64,000 nt of DNA from Ricinus communis (Eukaryota; Streptophyta; Magnoliopsida; Malpighiales; Euphorbiaceae). The DNA lies in assembly GCF_019578655.1 (NCBI RefSeq), contig NC_063259.1:9102001-9166000 (forward strand). The letters are read 5' to 3'. The notes below the pieces were generated by a model. The model was given only the letters and a program-made list of their open reading frames with translations. It ran no database searches and was not told the origin of the DNA. Shown here one piece after another: positions 21,433 through 33,217 of the stretch. How positions within the stretch are numbered: the first letter of the stretch is position 1; every line of letters starts with the position of its first letter. Both the position numbers and the translations under genes were made by a program.

Positions 21433-23610
21433 TTTGAGAACCAAATTGATTAGAAAATCAAAATTGATAAAATATAAGTACAATTGAATAGTTGGTAGCT
21501 AACATTCAAAAAATCAAAGGAACAATTGATTTCTAGATTTACTCAATTTACTACTCCCCAATATTTGCATTTTCTCCCCTTTAGTTTCTATAACTAAGTC
21601 ATACATCTCTCATTTTTATTCTTAGAAATCAATTTATGCATACTTCTTCTCCATACTTCCTAGAAATCAATTTAAGCACACTTCTCTCCCTTTCTTAAAA
21701 TTAGAAAGGAAGACAAAGAAAGTAAATGGCAAAGAAGTAGATCATAAACTAAAATACTTGCATTAATTAAAATATTGTATATGTGTGATCAGTAAAGATG
21801 AATCCATGCATGAGAAAGAAAAATAAAAAAAGTTAAAGTAAATAAAAGATTATCTTTTTTCTTCCTTTTCTTATACCATAAGCTCCTTGCCTTTTTCTAA
21901 GCCACTTGTGCTTGCTTGAGGAGGGGGAATTGGAGCCTCTTTTTCTTCTTCTTCTTCCTAATCCTCCATATGGCAATAAGGAATTTTATGGACTTTTTGG
22001 ATTTCCACTAAATCCGCATAAAGTAGTGGAGGTAATTCTAAGTCCTCTCCATTTGCTTTAAGACCTTTTCTTCAAAAGAGAGAGAGGGTTGTCCTTGGAA
22101 GGAAGAAGGAGTGGGCTTACTTGGCAATCTATGGTCTTTATTTTTCTTCTTTCTATCATCCACATACACTCTAATTAGAAGGAAACATTTCCCATCAACT
22201 TCCCATTTAGGCCCAAGTCTTATGACTTTGACATGCTTAAGAAAGGCTAATCCTAACAAGAGAGGTAAGATAGGAGGGGTAAGAAAGGTTTTATTGAGAG
22301 AAGTTAGGACTTGTAGGTGTTTGGCAATTTTGGTGATGTAGGAGGAAATAAGAATGGCACCTTTTTGTATATTGCCAAGATGAAGAAGATGATCAAGGAA
22401 TTAGAGGTTAGAATGAGCTTACCATGGATCATAGCATAGAGGAAAAGAAGATCTTTTGGAACCGTTTCAACCCGATTGTCTCTTGCATGGATGTTAGTAA
22501 CAATCATCTTATGCACTACCTAATGATGTGTTAAGGATTTGAAGTCTTTAGAAAAAAGAGTCTTTCGAATGGGTTTCTTTGGTAGAGAATTGCCTCCAAA
22601 ATTGAGAAAATGAGAGAAGCATTTCAACTAGGTTTTCAGTGATGGAAATATGGCTTATTTCTTGAAAACCAAAGATAAATGAAAATTGGATGCTTGAGAG
22701 GTTCTTTTTCTCCCCAAAGAGTCTAAACTTTATGTTATAGTAGTCATTCTCATCTCCCTTTTTGTTAATCACTAAGGTGAAAATGAATTTCTTAGCGAGA
22801 TTCTCAAATCCTAATTCAATAGATTGGGGTAGGAAGAAGTCTCTAAGGCCAATATTTTCGAGAAGTGTATTTACCTCTTGAGATATGTCAAGCTTGATGA
22901 GGACCTCTTCATCAAAGAACCTAGTTAGTTAGGTTTCTTTCCTTTCTATATTCATAAATTTGATCCTAGCTTCATCATTTACACTCTTCATTCTTTCCAG
23001 ATGGATTCTGAGGAAGAAGAAACTCTTTCAATGGTCTTTCTTGGCCCCATACTAGTCTTGAAGAAGTTGAAGAGAGTTTTGAGTTTGAAGAAGTAGAGAA
23101 GAAACATTTTTTAAAAGCTTGAATATGAATATGTGTAAAAATGATGCAATTCTATGAAATGTGGCTTTTATAGCCTTAAGAGGGGTGAAAAGACGGCTAG
23201 TTTAACCTTAAAACACATTTTCAATATTACTATAACGACTAGTTTTTTTGCTAAAATTGAGAGGAAGTGCGCGCGTGCTTGAGAAGCACTTCTGAAAAAT
23301 TAGTCATAGCAGCTATAATTTTAGAAAATCGCGGTTACACTGAGGAATTGCGAGCGCGCTTTTAAGGTCATTTCCAATCTTTCATATAGACCTATAAAGC
23401 GCAAGCACACTTTTTGCAAATTTGAACAAAAAATGTAAAAATGCTTTGATGAGCATGCATCTTTTAAATTGATCATATTATTTAACGTATGAGTATTGAG
23501 ATGCACAAAGATTGAAGGTGATCTTATGCCAAGATAACTTCAATACTCAATTTTGCACAAAAATAGAAATTCACAAGTATAAAAAGCATACACAATTAGC
23601 ATTAAAAAAT
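21433..23610 (-). pseudogene. Downstream (env-like) region of the SIRE-like element
   Basis: Between RNase H and the 3' LTR there are 2.2 kb with traces of an additional frame on the minus strand. They include GPRKTIERVSSSSES near 23,020, SIELGFENLAKKFIFTLVIN near 22,790, FGFQEISHISITENLVEMLL near 22,640, and PKDLLFLYAMIHGKL near 22,420. The last motif resembles the putative plant-transposon domain often found in the extra 3' frame of SIRE/Maximus elements. Stops break it into pieces and no function is claimed. Confidence 0.5.
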
Positions 23611-23614
23611 GTGT

Positions 23615-24860
23615 TCATGCTAAGGTACTTCCATCTATCATTCCTAATTCTCTTTTTATGAAATTCATTCTTTCCTTATTTAGGGGCTTAGTGAAAATGT
23701 CAGCTAGTTGCTTATTTGTGTCAACATACTCTAGCACTATACTACTATTTTGAACTTGATTTCTTAAAAAATAGTGTCTAATATCTATGTGCTTACTCCT
23801 AGAATGTTGAATAGGATTTTTAGAAAGGTTTATGGCACTAGTGTTGTCACACTTAATAGGAATGTGATCAACCTCTCTTGCATTATCTTTTAATTATTAA
23901 TTCATCCATAGGATTTGAGCACAACAAGTTCCCATCGCCACATATTTGGTTTCCGCGGTGGAGAGAGCAATCAAAACCTTTTTCTTACTAAACCAAGATA
24001 CTAAGCATTCACCTAGAAAATGACAAGTTCTAGAGGTGCTCTTTCTATATAATAGACTACCATATAATCGGCATCTGAATAACCTATTATATCAAAGGAT
24101 ATTTCTCTAGGATACTAAAGCCCTAAGTTTAAAGTCCCACATAAATATTTTAAAATTCTTTTTACGGCATTCAAATGAGACTCTTTAGGACAAGATTGAA
24201 ATCTAGCACAAAGACAAACACTATACGTAATATTGGGCCTAAAGGTGGTTAAAAAATAAAAGTGAGCCAAGCACAACTATATAGAGCTTTTCATTCATGC
24301 TTTATGCCTTCTTATCCTTGTCCAATTTTGTTGTGACACTCATAAGGGTCTTGGCTACTTTGCAACTATCCTTCTCAAATTTCTTTAGGAGTTCTCTTAT
24401 ATACTTGGATTGGTTGATGAATATTCCATCATTGCTTTACTTGATTTGAAGATCAAGGAAAAATTTGAGCTCTCCCATCATGCTCATTTAAAATTCCCTA
24501 GTCATACACTTAGCAAAATCCTCACAAAGCAACTCATTAGTAGCTCCAAACACAATGTTATCAACATAAATTTGAACAATTAGAGTATCATGCTTGTGTT
24601 TCTTTACAAATAGTTATTGTCAACCTTGCCCTTTTGAAATCCATTTTCAATTAAAAAAGAACTAAGCCATTCATACAAAGCTCTAGGGGCTTGTTTCAAC
24701 CCATACAAGACTTTAGATAGTTTGAAAACATGATTGGAAAATTTATGATTTTCAAAGTTGGGAGGTTGCTCAACATAGACTTCCTCCACAATAAAACCAT
24801 TTTAAAATGCACTTTTCACATTCATTTAAAATAATTTAAAATTCATGTGACATGTATAAG
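23615..24860 (-). pseudogene. Copia reverse transcriptase C-terminal half and RNase H
   Basis: RT motifs on the minus strand are VYVEQPPNFE, NHVFKLSKVLYGLKQAPRAL (24,604-24,789) and IYVDNIVFGAT near 24,560. The catalytic YVDD is altered to YVDN, which would abolish polymerase activity. RNase H follows with VSWFSKKKVLIALSTAETKY, DIRHYFLRNQV, and ends TNKQLADIFTKPLNKERMNF near 23,650. Frameshifts and stops occur throughout. The gene order RT-RH-extra frame-LTR fits Ty1/copia. Confidence 0.85.
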
Positions 24861-26046
24861 CTAAAAGCGACCGGAGCAAAGGTCTTATTATAATCAATGC
24901 CTTCCTCTTGGTTGTAACCTTTTGTAACCAATCTAGCTTTGTTTCTAGTGATTTAGAGCCTTAATCATCTAACTTGTTTCTAAACACCCATTTACATCCT
25001 ATAATTTGTTTATCTTTAGGACTAGGAACAAGTTCTCATACTTTATTTCTCTCAAACTGGTTGAGTTCATCTTACATAGAATCTCCAAACTCTCATCATT
25101 TAAAGCCTTATCAATGGCCCTTGTCTCAATTTGAGAAACAAATGCTAGATTATTTAAAGCTACTAGTTTATAACTAGTACTTACACCTTTTGATAAGTCT
25201 CCAATGACTTGAGTAGGAGGATGATCCTTTTTGAAGCTCTACTCTTTAGGAAGATTTTGTGATGTCTCTAACTCTTGGGGACCTTGAATTACATCTTGAT
25301 TTTATTGGTCTTTTTGAACTTCCTCTATAGATTCGTCAACTCCATTTCAGGGATCATCAACATTTACTTTGAGTTCCTTAAGAGCACCTACAAATCTTTT
25401 ACACAAACACCTTTCTTAAGATCAAGCTTGTTTGACTCATCAAAAACTACATTCATAGACTTTTCAACTACTAAAGTGTGTTTGTTAAAGACTTTATAGG
25501 CTTTGATTGATGTGGAATAGCCTAGAAAAATTCCTATATCGATTTTGACATCAAATTTTCTAAGGTTGTCCTTAGTATTTAAAATGTAGCATTTGCATCC
25601 AAAAACTCTAAAATATGAGACCTTAGCTTTTCTTCCTTTCCAAAGCTCATAATAAGTTATGTTTAGTAAAGTTCTTTTGAAAACTCTCTTTGCAACATAA
25701 CAACTAGTGTTAACAGCTTCGGCCCAAAAGTAAGAAGGAAGCTTGTACACATGAGCATTGTCCTAGCCATTTTCACTGGTGTTCTATTTTTTCTTTCCAC
25801 AACTTCATTTTGTTGTGGTGCTCTAGGAGAAGAAAAATTGTGAGAAATTCCAAATTCTTTACAAAAGTTTTCAAAAAGATCATTCTTAGATTCTTTTCCA
25901 TGCTCACTCTTTATAAAGGAAATTAAATACCCTTTTTCATTTTGAACAAGTTTTGCAAAAGATTTGAAAACATTAAAAGCTTCATTTTTATGAGCAAGAA
26001 AATTAACGAAAGTAAATCTAGAGAAATCATCAATAATCACAAATGC
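24861..26046 (-). pseudogene. Copia integrase fragment
   Basis: The core reads MIIDDFSRFTFVNFLAHKNE (first Asp), FIKSEHGKESKN (the second catalytic Asp of the usual SDHGKEF motif is Glu here) and PQQNEVVERKNR (Glu). The C-terminal part (25,388-25,750) shows KLPSYFWAEAVNTSCYV, FGCKCYILN and IGIFLGYSTSIKAYKVFN. The zinc-binding N-terminus and the protease are absent: at 26,046-26,057 the sequence switches to an inverted LTR. Frameshifts separate the two halves. Confidence 0.85.
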
Positions 26047-26056
26047 ATATGACTAA

Positions 26057-27157
26057 AACCAACCAAAGTTTAAGCATTCTTAAGCTTTAAAGGAAGTCTT
26101 GTAGAAAGACCTAAAAAGTGTGAGGGCACTTACAAGGCGCGGGGGCGCTCTTCATATGACCAAAATTTTACACGAGGTTGAAAATTCCACCTGACATCTT
26201 ACCGATTGTATCGCGACACCTGGCAGTCAAACTGTCAAAGCTTTAAGAAGCACGAGGGCGCTTCATATTAGAGTTTGAGATTAAAAATGGCAGACGATAG
26301 CGCGATGAGAAGCTAAGGGCGGGTAGCTTTGGAGATCCCATTCCTCACGTTTACTATTGTCCCCACAATAGCACCCTCGTGCTTACCTTGTCCGCACCTA
26401 GAATTTCGTGCGATGTCAGTAACCATTAAGATATCAGCCATCCCATCAGTACCACGTGTCTGGAGTCACTGGAGCCCCAATGTCTCTTTCAAAAAGTGCA
26501 AGCGCGCTTGGCAAGTGTGGGAGCGCTTTTCAGGACTTTAGGCAATTTTTTGACAAGTCATCAATCTTGCAATTAATGAGTTTTTGACCCATTGTAACGT
26601 CTCCAAAAGGTTGGTATGAGTATGAATACCCCTTCTAGAGACACAATAAGTGTGTGATTTAGGTATATCAAAAGTCTTACAAATTCATTTCTCAACTTTC
26701 TACACTCAATTTTTTTTGTAAAGTGTATTAATTTGAAACTATTTGCTCAACTAAAGGTCTAAAGGCTTGTTGCATGAGCCTAGGTATTAAAAACACAAGA
26801 AATTGGTTATTGAGTAACCATTAATACTCAAGGGTTAAGGGATAGTGAGAGATTAGTTTAATAAGGGAAGAGGTTTAGTATTAGCCTTAAAAACTTCAAG
26901 TTGTTAGGTGAACTTGTAAGATTCAAAGATTGTAATCTTATAAATTATAGTGGAATAGTCAAGTGTGATCTTGAGGAGTGGATGTAAGGAAAATTTTTTC
27001 TGAACCATTATAAATCTTTTTTGCCATCTTCTCTAACCCTTACTCTCTTTAAATTATCCTTAATCTTCCTTAAATCCTTATATTTTACCTAAAACTATTT
27101 ATTTCTGCAATTTGAGGTCACCAATTCAACCCCCCTTCTTAGTTCTAAGAGACAACA
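26057..27157 (+). mobile_element. LTR of the same copia element in inverted orientation (missing first ~95 bases)
   Basis: It matches the reverse complement of 20,293-21,320 along its length, starting at ACCAACCAAAGTTTAAGCAT and ending CTAAGAGACAACA. It has the opposite orientation to pol on its left. Together with the adjacent gag it forms an inverted block whose missing LTR tip is found in the opposite orientation at 28,129-28,224. Confidence 0.88.
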
Positions 27158-27172
27158 ATTGTGTCAGAGCTT
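27158..27172 (+). promoter_or_regulatory. Primer-binding site next to the inverted LTR
   Basis: TGTGTCAGAGCTT follows the LTR end after a couple of bases and resembles the TGGTATCAGAGC site complementary to initiator tRNA-Met used by Ty1/copia elements. It is degenerate. Confidence 0.6.
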
Positions 27173-27210
27173 ACACACTCTTGTCAAGCTTCATTGTGAG
27201 TGTAAAGATC

Positions 27211-28128
27211 ATGACAACTAATGAAGGAGCCCAATACCTCAAGCCATTCTTTGACGAACCTGACTATGCGTTTTGAAAATTCCGTATGGAAATCTACTTG
27301 GACTTCTATGGCATTGAAGTGTTGGACTATGTGGTAAAGGAATGGAAAGCTCCCACAGAAATAAAAAATGGTGAAGAAAGAATTATTCCTAAAGAAGAAT
27401 GGGTGGATGCCTACAAGAAGCATAACCATAAGAATAAGCAAGCAATGGCTACACTTGTGAGTTGCCTCTCTAGAGAAGAATATGGAAGAGTACAACATTG
27501 CACTGTGGCTCATCAAATTTGGACAACCTTGGAGAACTATCATGAAGGCATAAAGTAAGTAAAATCAAAGAAGATCCAAATGTACGTCACCGAGAATGAG
27601 ATGTTCAAGATGAAGCTAACGAATCCGTAACCGACATGACTAATAGACTTCTCACCATCATCAACAACATGAGAAAGCTTGGAAAGCATTATGAGATAGT
27701 AGACATCAACAAAATAATCCTTAAGAGCCTTCCTTTAGATAAATATAATGCTAGAGTGGCTAGTATTGAAGAAGCAAATGAAGACCTAGGGAGGATTTCT
27801 ATGGATGTTCTCAGAGGCAAGCTTCTAACACATGAGATGTCTCTTATGAGGGATGAAGTTGATAGAGATAGTAGGAAGGAGAAAGCCCTAGCACTCAAGG
27901 CTAGCACAAGAGCTCAAGAAGCAATTGATGTCCCAAGTGATGATGAAGATCAAAAGGAAGCACTAAGGGAGAGTGATGATGTGGCTCTCATCACTAAGCA
28001 TGTAAAAAGAATAGTTAAAGCCAAAAGGAGACGAAGCAATAAGCCTTTCACAAGCAAGAAACCCTTCTCAAAATCAAGGACAAGAAAGAGTAAGTCACTT
28101 ACTACGAATGTGAAAAGCAAGGACATAT
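27211..28128 (+). pseudogene. Copia gag in the inverted block
   Basis: ATG at 27,211 gives MTTNEGAQYLKPFFDEPDYA, a stop where Trp is expected, then EIYLDFYGIEVLDYVVKEW and VQHCTVAHQIWTTLENYHEG (DUF4219/UBN2-type gag). A frameshift leads to a second open part (27,636-28,120) with MTNRLLTIINNMRKLGKHYE and DVPSDDEDQKEALRESDDVA and a basic tail. In another frame the end reads YYECEKQGHI, the first half of the CCHC zinc knuckle. It is cut there by the inversion breakpoint. Relative to the rest of the element it is inverted. Confidence 0.85.
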
Positions 28129-28224
28129 CTGTGCTTTGCCATATAGACACTCAAATATAGGGATATCAATGTTCAATTTCGGTGTGAAGATCAAACTAGA
28201 GATAAATTGCACCTTAGATCAACA
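28129..28224 (-). mobile_element. First ~95 bases of the copia 5' LTR, in original orientation
   Basis: GTGCTTTGCCATATAGACAC through GATCAACA aligns with 21,321-21,415, the start of the LTR read on the minus strand. It marks the original right end of the copia element in the CACTA host. CACTA coding sequence resumes straight after it. Confidence 0.85.
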
Positions 28225-30105
28225 AAATATTAACTTAGTGAGCTGTAATATTTATGGCCATCCGAGTCTAAAGAAACCACATTGGAGGTCACATAAAAGA
28301 CCAAAAAGCAGTGTGGCATAAAAGAAATGTATTATTTTTCTCTGACTCCTAGATTGCAGAGAATGTATACATCAAATGCTATTGCGAAGGATATGAGGTG
28401 GCATGCAGAGCTTGAAGTTCAAGATGGGGTTATTTGCCATCCGTCAGATTCACCTGCTTTGAAGCATTTTAATGAGATGCATCCAACTTCTGAAACTGAA
28501 AGTCAGAATGTTAGACTAGGTCTTTACACAGACAGTTTTTAACCATTTAGTCAGTCAAGGTAACAATACTCTTTATGCCAGTAATAGTAACCCTATATAA
28601 TCTTTCTTTGTGGTTATGTATGAAGGAATAATACATGTTTTTGGTTGTATTAATTCTAGAGTCGAGAAATCCAAAGGATAAGCTCAATGTATTCTTACAA
28701 CCACTAATTGCATAGTTGAAACAGTTGTGGGAAGCGGGTGTATGTAGTTATGACATTTCACCGAGATAGAATTCTTAGATGTGAGCTGCATTGATGTGGA
28801 CTATTAGTGACTTTCCTACATACTCAATATTGTTGGGTTAGGGAACTGCTTGACGGTTAGCATGTCCATATTACATGGACAACTTTCAAGATTTTACTCT
28901 TAAGCTTAGTGGAAAGCAATCATGCTTTGACAAGCATCGGAAGTTTTTGCCGGCCGATCATCTATTTCGCAGGAATAAAATGACTTTCACTAAGAATAAG
29001 ACAGTTGGGATAGAATTCCTACCCGTCCGGTCTGGGCATAAGATTTTGCAAGAATTAAAAAAGTTGGGACTGAAATAGGTTATGAAACATGGTGCAAAAG
29101 AAGTCAATGGCCCAATATGTAAAACATGTGGTTGGAAGGAAAAAAGCATTTTTTCGGATTTGCCCTACTAAAGTTCCAATATGATTCGTCACAATTTGGA
29201 TGTCAAAAGTATAAAGAAGAATGTGTCTAATAATGTCTTCAACACTACAATGAATATTCCAAGGAAAACTAAAGACACTTATAAGTCTATAGAGGAGCTT
29301 AATGATTACTATCGATGCCTTGAATTGAAAGTGATGCAACAGGAAAGTACACAAAAGCGAGTTACACCCTTGAGAAGCATGCAAAGGAAGTACCTTGTGA
29401 CTAGGTTAAGAGTCTTAGGTTTCTTGATGGTTATGTGTCTAAATATGGCCCGATGTTGATATGCAGAAATTGAAATTGTTTGGGATGAAAAGCCACGATT
29501 GTCATGTATTTATGTAGTGGCTAATTTCATTATTTTCCTTGAATTACTCACTACAAATATGTGGAAGGCCTTAATTGAACTTAGTTTGCTTCTTCAAAGA
29601 ACTGACAACTAATGCCATAAGTACTGACGATATGCTTCGTTTAAAGAGAGATATTCTTGTTATTCTACGTAAGTTGGAACAAATTTTCCCTCCAAGCTTT
29701 TTTGATTCCACGAAAAATTTACTGGTCCATCTAGCTTATCAAGTGAGAATTGTTGTGCTAGTACAATACATGTGGATGTATCCTTTTAAGAGGTACCTTT
29801 GAAAGCTAAAAAAGATATCAGAAACAAAGCAAATGTTGAAGGGTTACTTAGTGGAAGATTCATCCTCATTTTGTTCTTACTATTTTGAGGACTATGTCAC
29901 CATAAAACACAGAAATACGCCTCGAAATGATGATGGGCATGTAGACATTGACAAAAATTAGGATGAGAATTTTTCTATATTCAATCATCTAGTACAACCT
30001 TTTGGAAGGGGAAAAGAAAATACATGATAGATGAAGAGTATAAAGCCACTCAGCATTATATATTACTCAATTGATATGAAGGGCAGCCCTATATACAGTA
30101 AGTTG
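28225..30105 (+). pseudogene. CACTA transposase TNP2 core and C-terminal region (DUF4218)
   Basis: It resumes the frame broken at 20,292: INLVSCNIYGHP, SHKRPKSSVA, LTPRLQRMYTSNAIAKDMRW, GVICHPSDSPALKHFNEMHP and NVRLGLYTDSF are signature TNP2 motifs. Further on come SCFDKHRKFLPADHLFRRNK, MIRHNLDVKSIKKNV and a DUF4218-like end with QIFPPSFFDSTKNLLVHLAY and SSFCSYYFEDYV. A GTAAGTTG near 30,102 follows the frame ...SPIYS and may be a splice donor of the original gene. Stops (for example after SSVA) and frameshifts are scattered throughout, so it is an old copy. Confidence 0.87.
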
Positions 30106-31920
30106 AACTGTTCACCTTAAATAATATTAACTTTTGTTTTTATTATTTCTTATTTACTAATTGTAATTACAATTACGAAAGGGTATATGTCAAACAATTG
30201 AAAATGATACAACCAAACATGCCCAGTCAACAAGTGGATGCTAAATGATGCGCTGCCTATGCAACTAAAACTAAGGCAGCGAACTTATCAATGCAGCCTA
30301 GCACAATGGCAAGTATTAAAAATATCATATCCCTCGAGAAAGTGAAATTCTAGAGTTACTACTTCGTTCCTTGTTATCTAGCCTAAAATTAATTACAGAG
30401 ATTTCTAAATTTACCAATGACTAAAAACTAAATTTTAAGTGTAATACGAGAATGAATGAGCAAAGAGAATAATCAAGACAAAAAAGCAAACCCAAAGAGG
30501 ACCTAGACTAGTTGGCAATCAAACAAAAGATAATAGATTGTTGAGTTTGATTATGCTACCCATGGACGGATTCTAAACTGAATTCGGTTTCCTTCTCGAG
30601 ACAGTTGAATCCCTAAACCTATGAACCTAAAGTTGGAATTTCTTCCTAACGATTGATTATTAAATTAGTCTTAAGCTTTAATTCACCTTTATTAAGCTTT
30701 ATTAATTCTTAATCCAGAAAATTAATTAATCTTACCTCTAAGTGAAAATTAACCTGTTCTTGTAATTAAATTTTCAAACTCAATTAGAATTTCTCAATTG
30801 CTAAAAGAATTCTATAAATAGTAATCAATACAATCAATGTAACGAAAACTAGATTTATATTATTAATTGCAAAAAGAATATAAGAAAGGAAAATCAAACA
30901 ATCTTAACAATTCAGTATAAAACCAACATAGTAAGGAACCCCAATGGGTTTAACCAATCTAGCTACACATGTTCATGTCTAAAACAAATAGGAATTCAAT
31001 TACAATGAAAGAATAAAGAAATTGAAACATATAGACCCTTTTTTTAGAATTGGATGAACAACTCAAAATCTTGATTTACATTGCAGTTGATCTCTAGAAT
31101 TGCCTCTTGATTTGCTCCCAAAACCCCTTTTCAATCTTTAATCCAAACCCCACAATCACGAATCTGACGTTCCAAGGTGGAATCAGTCTCCTGCAAGCCG
31201 CCCTGAAATGCCTGAAACATGTTTAACAAAATTATAAAGGAAGATGAAGAGTCCAAATCACCAATCTAGAATTCCCCTTTCTCTTTTTGGCTCCTCCCTT
31301 TTATACATTGTACAAATACGGGCGTGTTCTCAGCCCGTTTCCCTCAACACGAGCCGTGTCCGGGTCTTGTGGGTCTCCAAATGACAGAATGAACTGAATC
31401 GAGCAAGGCCGTGTTATGGCCCGTGTTACCAACACGGGCTGTGTTCTTGCCACTGTTATCCAACACGGGCCGTGCTCTAGGGCGTGGTATCCTCGAAAAA
31501 TGTACTGCTTCAAAGTGCTTAAGCTACACGACCTGGAATTTTTTCACGAGATCCAACACGGGCGGTGTTGACTTCCCAAAAGTGAACCCAAGGTCAAACG
31601 CTTCTGATTCAGTCCGTTTTTGCCCGAAATTGATGTAAAACGCTCCTAGAATATGAAAGGACATAAAACACGGGTGATCTTGGAATAAAAACATAATAGA
31701 TGCTAAGAAAATGCACAATAATATACAAGCAAACATGTGTAAAACTATGCATATCACTAAACTTGAAAATGAGTTTGCAAATTAGTTCAAAAATTATGTA
31801 AGGTTTTTTTTCACATAGTACTGCATAATAATGCTAATCTTTTAATCTAGTGTAATAATAATTGCAAATTCCCATCAATTGTAGGCAAGTAATAATGAAA
31901 CAAACCAACTAATAAAGGAT
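30106..31920. mobile_element. Unclassified sequence inserted between CACTA TNP2 and DUF4216
   Basis: No transposase frame is visible here, although the CACTA protein continues on both sides. Part may be the original CACTA intron. The right half (about 31,310-31,690) has a cluster of palindromic CACGGGC/GCCCGTG motifs, a hallmark of a repeat family dispersed in many plant genomes. It carries no recognised protein. Confidence 0.45.
31312..31690. repeat. Cluster of CACGGGC / GCCCGTG palindromic motifs
   Basis: At least eight variants occur within 380 bases, such as ACGGGCGTGTT, GGCCCGTGTTACC, AACACGGGCTGTG, AACACGGGCCGTG, AACACGGGCGGTG and AAACACGGGTG, on both strands. It is locally GC-rich in an AT-rich setting. 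Confidence 0.75.
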
Positions 31921-32592
31921 CTATAGAGATGCCTTTTCATATCAGTCGTGACATATTTAGGCTATTTCATTAATGGTTTAGATTCCACACATTTGGGTAG
32001 GATTCATGTAGATCAACAATGAACAACATAGTGTGCCTATGAGGTTCAAGTTACAGTATGGATGAGAGTGATTATTATGGCCAACTGTTAGAAGTTGTAT
32101 AGTTGGAGTACTCGGGATTGCCAATTAAGAAGACTGTACTATTCAAGTGTGAGTGGTTTGACCCGACACCGAATTTGGGTATAAATTTTCATACCAAGTA
32201 CAAGCTTGTCGATATAAACCATAATCGCAAGTTTAATCGGTATGAACCATTTATACTTTCAGTTCAAGCAAATCAAGTTTATTATTATGTATATTCAAGC
32301 TTGCATCGGGATAAGGGCGACTGATGGGCCGTTTGTAAAATAAAAGTGAGATATGATCTAGATGTTATAGAATCATCATCTAAAACTCCATCAGGTCTAA
32401 CACCACCATTGTAGGAGGATCATTTGAACGTATATGTTACGATACAATTAGACGAAGATACAACTTCTTTGAATGATGTGGATGCTGGGTTAATAGAACT
32501 TAGAAATAAAACTGGCAGTAGTGACGATGACTTGGAACTTGATTCGAAAACAAACAACTAGAATGAAGAGTCAGATAAAAGTGATATTTAGG
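31921..32592 (+). pseudogene. CACTA DUF4216-containing 3' part
   Basis: DESDYYGQLLEVV leads to LEYSGLPIKKTVLFKCEWFD, INFHTKYKLVDINHNRKFNR and QANQVYYYVYSSLHRDKGD, the DUF4216 domain at the C-terminal end of CACTA transposases. A TGA replaces the first Trp of the usual DWWAVCK. An acidic tail (GSSDDDLELDSKTNN) and a stop follow. No CACTA terminal inverted repeat was seen to the right. Confidence 0.82.
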
Positions 32593-33217
32593 TATATAAG
32601 ATGTTTTCTTGTAATTAACTCAGATGTATTGTGACTTTTTATTATTTTATGTTATTTTTATATCCATTGCTTTATATTACTTTAAGCTTCTTATGAATGT
32701 TTTTTTAAGATAAACCATTGATGTTTGTAATATTTAAAAAAAAAAAGTAATTCAGATGGCAAATAAATGCCCTCATAAGGAGCATCGAGGATGAACTACT
32801 CCACCAATATGGGCGACCGTGGCCACTGCGTTTAGGTTTCGCTCTTCGTATTAGGCCCTTTCTATGAGTCATTCGGTTGGGTGCCCTAAGGGATTATGAA
32901 CGACCTTAAAACCAATTGGGGAAGGAGTCACCAACCGATGAGATTGGGACAGGTTTCGAGAGTGAGGATGAGAGCTTTGTACCCCTTGCGGAGAGCCTAA
33001 ATTTTTCCCTCCTTAAAATTTGAGATTCTAAGTTTGGAAAGTTCGGTATGAATAAAGAAGGTTTACAAAAAAATCCTTATTCACCTAGGTGGTGAAGCCT
33101 AGCCTCCACTAGAGCACACGAGCCTTTGCCTATCCTAATAACGTTGTCTTAGCCTATTCTTTTACCCTATGTTCATTTCTCACTATTAGTACCCATTTCT
33201 CGGATATAGGTATCTAG
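32593..33217. other. Non-coding stretch before the Tat LTR
   Basis: No gene is visible. The part from about 32,760 (more GC-rich) is probably the beginning of the long Tat LTR, whose true start could not be fixed because the only other copy, at 6.1-6.85 kb, does not extend this far. Confidence 0.4.

Noticed and set aside
26057..28128. A second, separate copia element in the + orientation
   Set aside because: Its missing LTR tip is present in opposite orientation at its right border, and pol on its left lacks exactly this 5' part. One inverted element is simpler.
18411..32592. CACTA terminal inverted repeats
   Set aside because: Words of the CACTACAAGAAA type were looked for at both sides of the transposase and not found, so element ends are not annotated.
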